The position numbers and the translations under genes were made by a program. From Cognatishimia activa (lineage in GTDB: Bacteria > Pseudomonadota > Alphaproteobacteria > Rhodobacterales > Rhodobacteraceae), in the NCBI RefSeq assembly GCF_017798205.1, contig NZ_CP060010.1, positions 2,232,001-2,296,000 on the forward strand: a stretch of 64,000 nt of DNA, in the 5' to 3' direction. Of this stretch, positions 19,156 through 27,937 are shown piece after piece. The notes under the pieces are model-generated. The model was not told the origin of the DNA, did not search any database, and was given only the letters and a program-made list of their open reading frames with translations. How positions within the stretch are numbered: position 1 is the stretch's first letter; every line of letters starts with the position of its first letter.

Positions 19156-19187
19156 GGCCCCAGAGATCCTCTGGGGCTTTTCATTTT
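19156..19187 (+). terminator. Rho-independent terminator after the LapA-like gene
   Basis: GCCCCAGAG (19157-19165) pairs with CTCTGGGGC (19169-19177) around a three-base loop, followed by TTTTCATTTTG. Confidence 0.85.
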
Positions 19188-19196
19188 GAGGGCCTT

Positions 19197-19853
19197 ATGG
19201 ACACCAAAGTCAAAATCTGTGGGCTGACCACGCCCGAGACCATCAAGGCCGCGGCCGAGGCGGGCGTAACCTATGTCGGCTTCAATTTCTTTGCCAAATC
19301 GCCACGCTATGCCGCGCCCGAACTGGCACGCGCGCTTGCGTTGGACACGCCGGTCGGCGTGGCAAAAGTGGGGCTTGTGGTGAATGCGGATGACGCCTTT
19401 CTGGATCATCTGGCTGACACCGTGCCTTTGGATATGATCCAACTGCATGGAAAAGAAACACCCGAGCGCGTGGCAGAGGTGCGCGCGCGCTATGGTCTGC
19501 CTGTGATCAAGGCCATCGGCATTGCGACGGCAGAGGATGCCAAACAGATCGATGTCTATGGCCAGGTCGCAGACCAACTTTTGGTCGATGCCAAAGCGCC
19601 GAAGGACTCGGTCCTACCCGGCGGCAATGGACTGGCCTTTGACTGGCAGCTCATCAATCGCAAGTTCTGGCCCAAACCTTGGATGCTGGCCGGAGGCCTG
19701 ACACCTGAAAACGTGGGCCTTGCGGTGCAGATGACGGGGGCACGTCAGGTGGACACGGCCTCGGGTGTCGAGTGCGCGCCGGGCGTGAAAGACCCAGACT
19801 TGATGCGCGCTTTCATCACGGCGGCGCGGGAGAAGACCGCACCGAAACTTTGA
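19197..19853 (+). CDS. trpF: Phosphoribosylanthranilate isomerase
   Basis: 218 residues. Third step of tryptophan synthesis from chorismate, isomerising N-phosphoribosyl-anthranilate. Begins with [12 protein letters not shown], holding the catalytic cysteine, and ends with the phosphate-binding [10 protein letters not shown] and DTASGVE segments, where the catalytic aspartate sits. GAGGGCC lies before the ATG. It is followed by trpB after 72 bases in the same direction. trpA is separate, at 31.4-32.2 kb on the other strand. Confidence 0.95.
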   Translation: MDTKVKICGLTTPETIKAAAEAGVTYVGFNFFAKSPRYAAPELARALALDTPVGVAKVGLVVNADDAFLDHLADTVPLDMIQLHGKETPERVAEVRARYGLPVIKAIGIATAEDAKQIDVYGQVADQLLVDAKAPKDSVLPGGNGLAFDWQLINRKFWPKPWMLAGGLTPENVGLAVQMTGARQVDTASGVECAPGVKDPDLMRAFITAAREKTAPKL

Positions 19854-19925
19854 CGTCACTTTCCGATGGTGTCCGGGCGCGTTCCGTCCTAAGACTTTCG
19901 GCAACTTCTGAGAAATGAGGCAGCT

Positions 19926-21164
19926 ATGGCCAACGATCTTTTCAACAGCTTCATGAACGGCCCTGACGACAAGGGCCGCTTTGGTGATTTCGGTGGGCGT
20001 TTTGTGTCTGAAACGCTGATGCCGCTGATCCTGGATCTGGAAGCGGAATATGAGAAAGCCAAGACCGACCCAAGCTTCTGGGCCGAGATGGATGACCTCT
20101 GGGCGCACTACGTGGGCCGCCCAAGCCCGCTCTATTTCGCGCCGCGCATGACCGCGGAACTTGGCGGGGCCAAGATCTATCTCAAGCGCGACGAGTTGAA
20201 CCACACCGGCGCGCACAAGATCAACAACGTGCTGGGTCAGATCATTCTGGCGCGTCGCATGGGTAAGACCCGCATCATCGCAGAAACCGGAGCGGGCCAG
20301 CACGGCGTTGCGACAGCAACGGTCTGCGCCAAGTTCGGCCTGAAATGCGTGGTCTATATGGGCGCACATGACGTGGAGCGTCAGGCGCCGAACGTGTTCC
20401 GTATGCGCCTGTTGGGGGCTGAGGTTGTTCCTGTAACCTCTGGTCGTGGTACGCTGAAAGACGCCATGAACGACGCCCTGCGCGACTGGGTGACCAATGT
20501 CGCGGACACTTTCTATTGCATCGGTACCGTGGCTGGCCCGCATCCTTACCCTGCGATGGTGCGTGACTTCCAAGCGATCATCGGCAAAGAGGTTCGCGAA
20601 CAGCTCGCCGCGCAAGAGGGCGAAGGCCGCCTGCCTGACACCGTGATTGCGGCGATTGGTGGTGGCTCGAATGCAATGGGCCTGTTCTTCCCGTTCCTGG
20701 ATGATCAATCAGTCAATATCGTCGGCGTCGAAGCGGGCGGCAAAGGCGTGAATCAAAAGATGGAGCACTGCGCGTCCCTCACCGGAGGCCGTCCGGGCGT
20801 TCTGCATGGCAACCGCACTTATCTGTTGCAGGATGACGATGGTCAGATCCTCGAAGGCTTCTCGATCTCGGCAGGCCTCGATTATCCGGGTATTGGCCCG
20901 GAACATGCTTGGCTGCACGAAATTGGCCGCGCGCAATATGTGTCGATCACCGACAAAGAAGCGCTGGAGGCGTTTCAGTTTAGCTGCCGCACCGAGGGTA
21001 TCATTCCGGCGCTCGAACCCAGCCATGCGCTGGCCCATGTGATGAAGCTCGCACCGACCCTGCCTAAGGACCATATCATCGTGATGAACATGTGTGGGCG
21101 TGGCGACAAGGACATCTTTACCGTCGCACGCCATCTTGGGTTCGACATGAAAGACGCTGAGTAA
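19926..21164 (+). CDS. trpB: Tryptophan synthase beta chain
   Basis: 412 residues. Condenses indole with serine using pyridoxal phosphate. The PLP lysine is Lys98 in [15 protein letters not shown], and the phosphate-binding loop GGGSNAMG and [16 protein letters not shown] are present. A short ribosome site (GAGG) precedes the ATG. It forms a two-gene unit with trpF and ends at a strong terminator. Its partner trpA is about 10 kb away on the other strand. Confidence 0.97.
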   Translation: MANDLFNSFMNGPDDKGRFGDFGGRFVSETLMPLILDLEAEYEKAKTDPSFWAEMDDLWAHYVGRPSPLYFAPRMTAELGGAKIYLKRDELNHTGAHKINNVLGQIILARRMGKTRIIAETGAGQHGVATATVCAKFGLKCVVYMGAHDVERQAPNVFRMRLLGAEVVPVTSGRGTLKDAMNDALRDWVTNVADTFYCIGTVAGPHPYPAMVRDFQAIIGKEVREQLAAQEGEGRLPDTVIAAIGGGSNAMGLFFPFLDDQSVNIVGVEAGGKGVNQKMEHCASLTGGRPGVLHGNRTYLLQDDDGQILEGFSISAGLDYPGIGPEHAWLHEIGRAQYVSITDKEALEAFQFSCRTEGIIPALEPSHALAHVMKLAPTLPKDHIIVMNMCGRGDKDIFTVARHLGFDMKDAE

Positions 21165-21186
21165 AACATCAAAACGTTAGACACTT

Positions 21187-21216
21187 AAAAGGCGCCCTAT
21201 TTGGGGCGCCTTTTTG
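21187..21216 (+). terminator. Rho-independent terminator of trpFB
   Basis: AAAAGGCGCCC (21187-21197) pairs with GGGCGCCTTTTT (21204-21215). Confidence 0.9.
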
Positions 21217-21575
21217 TTTGGTAGGTCGCCAAATTCCAGACGTCATCGTCTGGATTGCGCATAAACCGATGGATTAGGCATCTCAACCAAGGCTTATGCG
21301 CTCTACTTTGCCGCTCTGCATTGCTGAAAACACGATTGCCGTTTGGGGTTTGGTGATGTCTCAATTAAGAATTTGATTTTAATGGGAAATTTAGAAAATA
21401 GAGAACGCCACTCTGCTAAACTTTCGTTCCAATTTCTAACCCTTGGTACTGAAAGCCGCGATCTAAACCCCAGCCCAATATCTCTGGCCGTGTTCTCGAA
21501 CCAAGTTGTGTCCAAGGCAGCCAACGCTGTCGAACAACCCTCGTAAGACTAACCTCGTAACCACAGGACACACAC
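21217..21575. other. Gene-free stretch before the PepSY-like gene
   Basis: No convincing coding sequence. Small open frames on both strands lack ribosome sites and family resemblance. The composition is less GC-rich than trpB. The promoter of the 21576 gene must lie here, and AGGA before its start serves as the ribosome site. Confidence 0.5.
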
Positions 21576-21965
21576 ATGAAAAAAATTCTCTCCACCACCG
21601 CGATCGTTTTTCTTGGCACAGCTGCCTTCGCACAAAGCACCGACTTTGAAGCGCGGATCACAGCTGATCTGGAAGGTCAGGGCTACACCGTTGTCGATGT
21701 TGAAACCGAAGGCGGCGAAGTGATCGTCGAAGCAACCCGCGACGGCACTGAGTTCGAATTCACATATGACGCAGCCACCGAGGCCCTGCTGGGCACCGAA
21801 GAAGAGCCAGTCGACGCCGATGAAGATGAAGACGACGCAGATGAAGCTGACGACATGGACGACGAAGACGACGACATGGACGACGACGAAGATGAGGACG
21901 AAGACGACGACGAAGATGAAGACGAAGACGACGAAGATGAAGACGAGGACGAAGACGACGACTAA
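21576..21965 (+). CDS. Secreted PepSY-like protein with a polyacidic tail
   Basis: 129 residues. A signal peptide (KKILSTTAIVFLGTAAFAQ) is followed by a compact domain of about 55 residues resembling PepSY (DLEGQGYTVVDVETEGGEV, then FEFTYDAATEALLG). The last 50 residues are almost only Asp and Glu. The paralogue at 22343 has the same layout. PepSY domains are thought to bind or inhibit peptidases or to sense envelope signals. The acidic tail could bind divalent cations. Both roles are inference. A LuxR-type membrane regulator lies downstream. Confidence 0.75.
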   Translation: MKKILSTTAIVFLGTAAFAQSTDFEARITADLEGQGYTVVDVETEGGEVIVEATRDGTEFEFTYDAATEALLGTEEEPVDADEDEDDADEADDMDDEDDDMDDDEDEDEDDDEDEDEDDEDEDEDEDDD

Positions 21966-22342
21966 GTCGCTCTGAGGACCGTCTTTAGGTGACTTTAAAG
22001 CCTAACGCTTGAATAGTTACCTGCTGGCTGATGCCGCATCCCCGAAGTCGCATCAGCCAGCTTTTTTCGTTGCACTTGGGTCAACTGATGATGGCCCGCG
22101 ATTTGTCTGCTGCCACCTTGCGCCTTTGGCGCAGATGGCAGGGATGAAAAAGACGAAGATGAAGACGACGATACCGCAAGTGACGATGAAACATAGGTCC
22201 CGAGCGGATCGAGTTCAGCGAAAGACCCCACAAACTTCCCCACACTCACGGCTTTCGCTTGAAATCACTTGAATGATCGTCATGCTGGCCAATGCAAAAC
22301 GTCCCGTAGAAGCATTGGTCAGCAGCCTGTTCGGAGAAGACG
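21966..22342 (+). pseudogene. Gap with remnant of a third acidic-tail gene
   Basis: No intact gene. From 22134 to 22196 one frame reads DGRDEKDEDEDDDTASDDE and stops, the composition of the tails of the two flanking PepSY-like proteins. The frame is open only from about 22092 and has no start or PepSY domain. I read it as a decayed third copy, or as repeat expansion debris from tail duplication. Confidence 0.35.
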
Positions 22343-22681
22343 ATGAAGAGAAAATTTGTACTAGCGTTTTGCATAGGATGTGCCTTCGCAATGCCAGCGT
22401 CAGCTGCTCCAACAGTCGAAGAAATTATCGCTCAGCTTGAAGCACAAGGCTATACCGATGTGTCCGTGTCGCGCACTTGGCTGGGTCGCATTCGGATCGA
22501 AGCCGAAAGCGGCACCCATGAGCGCGAGATCGTGTTCAACCAACGTACTGGAGAGATCCTGCGTGATTTCTGGGAAGAGCTCGAGGACGACGATGAGGTC
22601 GAAGAGTCAGAGGAAGCTGGCGAAGAAGGATCTGACGATGGCGATGACTCGGAGGATGAAGACGAGGGCGATGATGATTGA
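22343..22681 (+). CDS. Second secreted PepSY-like protein with acidic tail
   Basis: 112 residues. The signal peptide RKFVLAFCIGCAFAMPASA precedes a PepSY-like domain (TVEEIIAQLEAQGYTDVSV, then REIVFNQRTGEILRDFWEE) and a tail rich in Asp, Glu and Ser (about 40 residues). It has the same architecture as the 21576 gene, and domain sequences match in the LEAQGYT/LEGQGYT and TGEIL/TEALL positions. It lies 35 bases before the LuxR-type regulator in the same direction, so the two are probably one operon. Function unknown. Confidence 0.75.
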   Translation: MKRKFVLAFCIGCAFAMPASAAPTVEEIIAQLEAQGYTDVSVSRTWLGRIRIEAESGTHEREIVFNQRTGEILRDFWEELEDDDEVEESEEAGEEGSDDGDDSEDEDEGDDD

Positions 22682-22716
22682 CCCGGTTACCATCGCACAG
22701 GAGTTGACGTCCCCGC

Positions 22717-23205
22717 ATGGATAAAAACCGCGCGTTTCTGATTGCAGTTACAGCCGTGCAGGGCGCTTGCGCGGTGTTTTTTGTGTCTGACATTTTGTTG
22801 ACGATCATAGGCGTCAGAACGAATCCGATCCGATGGCAAACCCGCGAATTGCTTGAAATAGGCGCCGCGATTGGCCTGACCCTTGGGGTGGTCTTCGGCT
22901 ATCTGACCCTCAGACGTTCTCTGAAAAGAACAGCGGCCGCCGAGGCCAGTTTGCGTTCTGTACAGATGACGTTTCAGGAGCACATCCAAGACCGCTTCAA
23001 TGCTTGGGAATTAACGGCCGCCGAGCGGGACGTAGCGCTCTTTACGATAAAAGGGCTTAGCGTGTCAGACATCGCTGAGCTACGCGCGACATCTGAGGGC
23101 ACTGTCAAAGCGCAAAGCGCGGGGATCTACCGCAAGGCGGGCGTGAATAACCGTACGCAGCTTGTCAGCCTGTTCATCGATGACTTGCTAGAGCAAGACG
23201 GCTAA
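22717..23205 (+). CDS. Membrane-anchored LuxR-type transcriptional regulator
   Basis: 162 residues. Two hydrophobic helices (about residues 6-28 and 45-65) are followed by a linker that may form a coiled coil. A C-terminal LuxR helix-turn-helix follows (ELTAAERDVALFTIKGLSVSDIA, then TSEGTVKAQSAGIYRKAGV). No receiver or autoinducer-binding domain is present. It probably acts as a one-component regulator at the inner membrane. The likely regulatory partners are the two secreted PepSY-like proteins just upstream, an inference from position. Confidence 0.8.
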   Translation: MDKNRAFLIAVTAVQGACAVFFVSDILLTIIGVRTNPIRWQTRELLEIGAAIGLTLGVVFGYLTLRRSLKRTAAAEASLRSVQMTFQEHIQDRFNAWELTAAERDVALFTIKGLSVSDIAELRATSEGTVKAQSAGIYRKAGVNNRTQLVSLFIDDLLEQDG

Positions 23206-23213
23206 CGCACCGA

Positions 23214-23585
23214 TTAAGGCAGGGCGTATTGCTCCAGAACACGCAGGGGCACGATGTCGGTGGCCCTCAGATGTGTCGCAGCCAGATTGACCTTCGGCGC
23301 GCAACCTTCGTCATGGGCCTGCAGAAACCGCGCCGCGCATAGGCACCAACTGTCCCCAGCCTTCAGCCCCGCAAACCCATATTCGGGGCGTGGGGTAGAC
23401 AAGTCATTCCCGACATATTTCGAATAGGCGAGGAATTCGTCAGTCATGACCGCACAGACGGTATGGCTGCCTTGATCGGAGGCACAGGTGTTACAGGCCC
23501 CGTCGCGGAAGAACCCTGTGAGAGGCTCTGTGCTGCAGGGGATCAGTGTCTCGCCGTAAATATTGACGCTAGGATCTGCTTTCAT
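23214..23585 (-). CDS. DUF2237 family protein
   Basis: 123 residues. A conserved small cytoplasmic protein of unknown activity. Family features are visible in order: NIYGETLIPCSTEPLTGFFRDG, SHTVCAVMTDEFL, GNDLSTPRPEYGF and GDSWCLCAARF. Five or more conserved cysteines suggest metal binding, not shown. It converges on the LuxR-type gene, and it follows the serine hydrolase gene on the same strand with a nine-base gap, so the two may form an operon. Confidence 0.88.
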   Translation of the reverse strand: MKADPSVNIYGETLIPCSTEPLTGFFRDGACNTCASDQGSHTVCAVMTDEFLAYSKYVGNDLSTPRPEYGFAGLKAGDSWCLCAARFLQAHDEGCAPKVNLAATHLRATDIVPLRVLEQYALP

Positions 23586-23594
23586 ATCACCAGA

Positions 23595-24758
23595 TTACAG
23601 GTTTTCAGCGATGGCGCGAAACATTTCTATGTTAGAGCTGTTCACACCTTGGTTGCGAAAGCCGCGATCTGCGCCGTTGGTTACGATAACGATGTTCCGA
23701 GGGTGATCGATATAGATGTATTGGCCATAGATACCGCGCGCAAAATACTCTCCGGGGCGGGCGTCTGAGGGCATCCACCATTGGAACCCGTATTGCTGCC
23801 GTCCCGCTTTGGTTGGCGCCGACGGGGCGGTCGAGGCGGTGATCCAATCGGCAGGCACAATCTGTGCGCCATTGAATGCCCCGTCATTCGCAATCATCTG
23901 CCCAAAGCGCGCGTAGTCGCGGGTGGTGAAATTCAAACCGCCCAGCACAAAGGCAACACCGACACCGTCAGTGACGTAATAGCCATCCTGTTCCATGCCC
24001 AAGGGCGTCAGGATCTTTTCGGTCAGAAGGTCGGCGATTGGTCGCCCTGTCGCGCCTCGGATCACCATGCCGATGACGTGCGTGTCGATTGACACATACT
24101 GCCACGCGGCGCCCGGTTCTGCGAAGGAACTGTCGATAGAGGCCGTGAAGTCGTCCATCTTTTGCCCCAGTGCAAGGACACGGCCCATACGGTTGATATC
24201 GGAATTGAAATCCAGATAGTCCTCGTCGAACTCGACCCCGCTGGCCATGTTCAACACATTGCGCACGGTGGCGTCTTTGTAGGCGCTTTCCGCAAGCTCA
24301 GGCGCATATTTGATCACCGGATCATCAAGCGAGTCGATGGCCCCTTCGGCCATCACCACCCCAAAGAGCGCGGACAGATAGCTCTTGGCAACGGACCAAG
24401 AGATCCGGCGATCCTCTGCGCTGGTCCCAAGGTAGTACTCCTCAAACCGCATCTCTCCGTCTTTCAGAACGATCAGAGAGGTGACGCTTCGGTCTTTGAT
24501 CCATTGATCCGCACCAACGGGCAGCGTGATCGCCTCGCCCTTTGGGAAAACATAGGTCGGCCCATCGCCTTTGGGCAGGTCGGTTTTCAGAAAGGCCGCC
24601 TCCATGGACGAGAAATTGCCAACGATCTTGTCAGCATCAAACAGAGAGTTCACGACCAAGAGCCGTTGGATCTCCTCGCGTTTCCAAATGGCAAGCACGG
24701 CGACAACAATCACCAGAACCAAAATGATGCGGAATACAATTCGACCCAAACGGCGCAT
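23595..24758 (-). CDS. Serine hydrolase of the class C beta-lactamase family
   Basis: 387 residues. The N-terminal 25 residues form an uncleaved signal anchor, so the catalytic domain should be periplasmic. The nucleophile motif is Ser122-x-x-Lys125 (ISWSVAKSYLSALFG). WQYVSIDTHVIG is in the position of the second (Tyr-containing) motif, and the C-terminal part has FQWWMPSD and GQYIYIDHPRNIVIV. GGGAGAGG is its ribosome site. Related proteins include esterases and peptidases. A resistance role is not implied. It is followed at nine bases by the DUF2237 gene. Confidence 0.87.
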   Translation of the reverse strand: MRRLGRIVFRIILVLVIVVAVLAIWKREEIQRLLVVNSLFDADKIVGNFSSMEAAFLKTDLPKGDGPTYVFPKGEAITLPVGADQWIKDRSVTSLIVLKDGEMRFEEYYLGTSAEDRRISWSVAKSYLSALFGVVMAEGAIDSLDDPVIKYAPELAESAYKDATVRNVLNMASGVEFDEDYLDFNSDINRMGRVLALGQKMDDFTASIDSSFAEPGAAWQYVSIDTHVIGMVIRGATGRPIADLLTEKILTPLGMEQDGYYVTDGVGVAFVLGGLNFTTRDYARFGQMIANDGAFNGAQIVPADWITASTAPSAPTKAGRQQYGFQWWMPSDARPGEYFARGIYGQYIYIDHPRNIVIVTNGADRGFRNQGVNSSNIEMFRAIAENL

Positions 24759-24836
24759 GTGACCTCTCCCTCAACCCATGTTCAGCATGAGAGTAGAGGC
24801 GCTAGCGTGCAACGAGGACGCTACGGAACCTTAGGT

Positions 24837-25520
24837 CTAGCGGAACTTGTCCATCAGTTTTTGAAGGGGGGACTTGTCCTCGACCGGCTCAGGCTCTGCG
24901 GCCTTCGGGGCTGGCGCGGGTTTTGGTTTCGGCTTGCTGTTCGAAGACCGCGGCGGGGCCACGCGCAATGCCACCGCATTCATAAATTTGCCGCCATCAT
25001 CGCGTGCCAGATGTTCCGCCCCATCGCTGATCCCGCGCATGAGGTCATCCAGCCACTCCTGATCCGCCTTGGCAAAATCCCGCAAGACATAGCCTGCCAC
25101 GGCGTCTTTGTGACCGGGGTGCCCAATTCCCAGACGCACACGATCATAGTGTGGCCCGATATGCTGGTGAATGGAGCGCAGGCCGTTGTGGCCCGCATGG
25201 CCTCCGCCCGCCTTGACGCGACACTTGCCCGGGGCCAGATCCAACTCGTCATGCAAAACCGTGATGTCGGTGCTGTCGAGTTTGTAAAACCGCATCGCCT
25301 CTCCAACCGATTGGCCGGACTTGTTCATGAAGGTCATGGGCTTCAGCAAGATGACCTTGTCGCTGCCAAACTTGCCTTCGCTGACCTCGCCCTGAAATTT
25401 GCTGCGCCAGGGCGTAAACCCGTGGTCCTCGGCGATCCGGTCCAACGCCATAAAGCCGATATTGTGACGGTTCCCAGCGTATTTATCGCCCGGGTTGCCT
25501 AGTCCTACGAAAAGTCTCAT
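24837..25520 (-). CDS. pth: Peptidyl-tRNA hydrolase
   Basis: 227 residues from ATG 25520. Releases tRNA from peptidyl-tRNA dropped by stalled ribosomes. The sequence begins MRLFVGLGNPGDKYAGNRHNIGF, with catalytic His19, followed by KPMTFMNKSGQSV, LHDELDLAPGK and GGHAGHNGLRSI. An upstream in-frame start at 25556 would add 12 unlikely residues. The C-terminal 40 residues are a Pro/Lys-rich extension common in Rhodobacterales. It follows rplY, the normal neighbour, though a terminator-like hairpin lies between. Confidence 0.96.
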   Translation of the reverse strand: MRLFVGLGNPGDKYAGNRHNIGFMALDRIAEDHGFTPWRSKFQGEVSEGKFGSDKVILLKPMTFMNKSGQSVGEAMRFYKLDSTDITVLHDELDLAPGKCRVKAGGGHAGHNGLRSIHQHIGPHYDRVRLGIGHPGHKDAVAGYVLRDFAKADQEWLDDLMRGISDGAEHLARDDGGKFMNAVALRVAPPRSSNSKPKPKPAPAPKAAEPEPVEDKSPLQKLMDKFR

Positions 25521-25587
25521 GGCGTGATCTCTGCGGTGTCTTTCTTGTGCCTTCATACGCGCCTTTGTTCCCCAAAGCGAGAGACCC

Positions 25588-25623
25588 CCAAAGAAAAACG
25601 CGGCGCCCGAAGGTGCCGCGTTT
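25588..25623 (-). terminator. Rho-independent terminator after rplY
   Basis: On the reverse strand CGCGGCACC pairs with GGCGCCGCG (one mismatch) around a TTCG loop, followed by TTTTTCTTTGG. It should reduce read-through from rplY into pth. Confidence 0.75.
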
Positions 25624-25651
25624 CAACGTCTTGGCAAAAGCCGCGCGAGGA

Positions 25652-26296
25652 TTATTCCTCTGCTGCCGCCTCTTCGCCCTCTGCTGCTTCGCCTTCGCCG
25701 TCTTCGTCGTTGTCAGAAGACCGCAGGGAAGATGGTGCAGAGATGTTCGCGATCACGAAGTCACGATCGATCGTTGGCTTCGCGCCTGCTGGCAGCTCAA
25801 CCGCAGAGATGGTCAGAACGTCGCCGACTTCTTTGCCTGCCAGATCAACAACGATCTTTTCAGGAATGTCGCCCGCGGTCACGTTCAGCTCAACTTCGGA
25901 ACGCACAACAGTCAGAACGCCGCCTTTTTTGATGCCAGGTGCGGCTTCTTCGTTCACAAACTCAACCGGGATAAACAGGTTGATTTTGGAAGTCCGACGC
26001 AGACGCAGCAGGTCCAGGTGGGTCGGCAGGTCTTTGACGGTGTGGCGCTGCACGTTACGGCAGATCACGCGCACGTCTTCCTGACCTTCAACTTTCAGGT
26101 TGAAAAGGGTCGACAGGAAGCGGCCGTCTTTCAGCTTTTTGAAAAGCACGTTGAATGGGATGTTGATCGCGATAGGATCAGCGTCACCACCATAAACAAC
26201 ACCAGGTACGAAGCCGTCGCGACGAGCTTGACGAGCGGCGCCCTTGCCTGTCCCCGTCCGGACTTCGGCGTGAAGATCAGGGATCTGTCCAGCCAT
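25652..26296 (-). CDS. rplY: 50S ribosomal protein L25 (general stress protein Ctc form)
   Basis: 214 residues from ATG 26296, preceded by TTGGAGAATTCAA. Binds 5S rRNA. The N-terminal L25 domain has [25 protein letters not shown], followed by the TL5/Ctc C-terminal beta domain ([23 protein letters not shown]). The final 20 residues are acidic and alanine-rich, which is usual in this family. The frame is open to 26386 but the added residues are not L25-like. Confidence 0.95.
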   Translation of the reverse strand: MAGQIPDLHAEVRTGTGKGAARQARRDGFVPGVVYGGDADPIAINIPFNVLFKKLKDGRFLSTLFNLKVEGQEDVRVICRNVQRHTVKDLPTHLDLLRLRRTSKINLFIPVEFVNEEAAPGIKKGGVLTVVRSEVELNVTAGDIPEKIVVDLAGKEVGDVLTISAVELPAGAKPTIDRDFVIANISAPSSLRSSDNDEDGEGEAAEGEEAAAEE

Positions 26297-26415
26297 TTGA
26301 ATTCTCCAATAGATTAGGGCAGGGTTCCTCCAAGGCTGTAACCCCGCGTGAAGCGCTGCCCTTAGCGCAGAATCATCAGATTGCAAAGGGGTATTCGCGT
26401 GAATTCGGCCGCGAT

Positions 26416-27036
26416 TTACCCGTTGTATTGCTGCAAATGACCGCCCGCGTCCAAAACCCTTTGATAAAGGGCAAATTCATCGGCGCGGAAGGCGCGCAGC
26501 TCGGCTTCGACGTCAGGCGACAGAGGCGTGGGTTTGTCAGGTGAGACGTTCTTTTGCTGGAACTCGAATGTCTTGCCAAAACGGTCATTCAAAAAGCCCC
26601 GCACGACCTGCTGTTTTTCATAAGCAAAGATGTGGTGAACAGGGATCACGCCGTCAAACATCGACAGGAACCCAAGCTGTGTGCCAATGGCTGCGGCTGG
26701 CGGCTGCGGCTCTTGCATCACGAGGCGGACGAAGTCGTCAAAGCTCAGATCCTGACAATCCGCGCGTCCGCCTTTGCCAACGGGCCGTGCGCGGTATCTG
26801 TACCAGCTGCGGATCTGTTCAATGGGATCGCGGATGATCGCCATGACTTCGGGTTTGAGGCCGTAGAAGTCGTCCAGAAACGGCACCATGCGGCGTTTGA
26901 ACTGGCCTGCGGTCATATGCTTGCGGCGCTTTGCAAAGACGATATCGGCATGCGGGCGTAGCGCCATTTCATAGGCCGTGCTGCCGGTCTTGGGGACCGC
27001 AAGAAAGGCGAGGTTTTGCTCGAAGTAGATTTGCAC
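26416..27036 (-). CDS. Sulfotransferase-like protein
   Basis: 206 residues from a GTG start without a clear ribosome site. The N-terminal [14 protein letters not shown] resembles the 5'-phosphosulfate loop of PAPS-dependent sulfotransferases, and [14 protein letters not shown] the 3'-phosphate motif. It is shorter than typical carbohydrate sulfotransferases. Homologues in Rhodobacterales are often labelled gamma-glutamyl kinase, which the motifs here do not support. The acceptor is unknown. It may sulfate an envelope or secreted molecule. Confidence 0.7.
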   Translation of the reverse strand: MQIYFEQNLAFLAVPKTGSTAYEMALRPHADIVFAKRRKHMTAGQFKRRMVPFLDDFYGLKPEVMAIIRDPIEQIRSWYRYRARPVGKGGRADCQDLSFDDFVRLVMQEPQPPAAAIGTQLGFLSMFDGVIPVHHIFAYEKQQVVRGFLNDRFGKTFEFQQKNVSPDKPTPLSPDVEAELRAFRADEFALYQRVLDAGGHLQQYNG

Positions 27037-27140
27037 GGGGTGGCCTAGCTAATTTTGGATACCGTAGCGTTCGGAGAGCGCGAAGTCTAAACAGAAAAGT
27101 CCCCCAGACTTTCGCTGCCCGGTGCGACTGCCAGAGAATT

Positions 27141-27851
27141 CTATTGTTCTGTGTTCAAAAGCGCTTTTGCGCAGCTGCCCTCTAAAATTCCGGTGCGCGT
27201 GTAAACTTGAACAAACTCAAAGTGGAGAGGCGATATCGCTGCTGAGATTGCGGCAACCAGATCTTTGCTAAAGAATGACTGTTGACCACCTGCAAAAGTG
27301 CTTTTGTCGCAAATTTCTAGAACCGTTTTCAGGCTGTCCTCACTGCTCAAGGGGCTGTTCTGATCGCGTAGTGAAATAGTTTGTGAGAGTAGCGCCAAGA
27401 AGGGTTCACGAGACGTGTGAACCCTCATGTCTTCTGAAAGATCGATGCGGCCTATTTGCTTGTCAGCCCTTCTAAGAGCTTCAAGTGCCAAGAAAAATAA
27501 CCGATCTTTTTCCACGCTTTGCGCAAAGAAATTTTTGTTTAAAAGAAACTGAATGAATTCGAAGTTTGTTTGGCTCACTTCGTCATCGTTTAGGTGGCTG
27601 AAGGCGAATTCAATTAAACTGCGGTCAAATTGGTCCGTCACAAGTAACACGTCGGGCGATGTCGTGACGATGTTTAGTAAGCGCGCGTTGTCGAACCGCG
27701 CGTTGGCGATTTTTGCTTCATCAAATAGAGACCGCGTAGCGCCGTTGTTCCCAAATGCTGTCCCGGTCATCACAGGTACACAAAATAGGACAGCGGTTAG
27801 GAGCTTGACTCCTGTCTCAGTGAAACGCGAAGTTGAAAATTTTCGTAACAA
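27141..27851 (-). CDS. Secreted protein of unknown function
   Basis: 236 residues from a TTG start preceded by AGAGAAG. A hydrophobic signal segment (VKLLTAVLFCVPVMTGTAFG) is followed by a largely helical mature domain with no motif I recognise. Two cysteines (CDKSTF and GSCAKALL) lie near the C-terminus and could pair. The base composition is less GC-rich than the flanking genes, hinting at horizontal gain. It stands alone between the sulfotransferase-like gene and lldD. Confidence 0.55.
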   Translation of the reverse strand: MLRKFSTSRFTETGVKLLTAVLFCVPVMTGTAFGNNGATRSLFDEAKIANARFDNARLLNIVTTSPDVLLVTDQFDRSLIEFAFSHLNDDEVSQTNFEFIQFLLNKNFFAQSVEKDRLFFLALEALRRADKQIGRIDLSEDMRVHTSREPFLALLSQTISLRDQNSPLSSEDSLKTVLEICDKSTFAGGQQSFFSKDLVAAISAAISPLHFEFVQVYTRTGILEGSCAKALLNTEQ

Positions 27852-27937
27852 GGAAACTTCTCTAAGATACGAGGAACACTATTAAAGCGCGTTCAGCGTA
27901 AACCAACAATACCTCTGTGGTTTCCAAGATTTGGCGC

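Noticed and set aside
19614-20708. 364-codon reverse frame opposite trpF/trpB
   Set aside because: Spans two genes and their spacer and is a shadow of trpB codon use.
24162-25502. 446-codon forward frame opposite the serine hydrolase and pth
   Set aside because: Covers parts of two well-identified reverse-strand genes.
26416-27036. Gamma-glutamyl kinase
   Set aside because: Homologues carry this label, but the P-loop-like and 3'-phosphate motifs fit sulfotransferases better.
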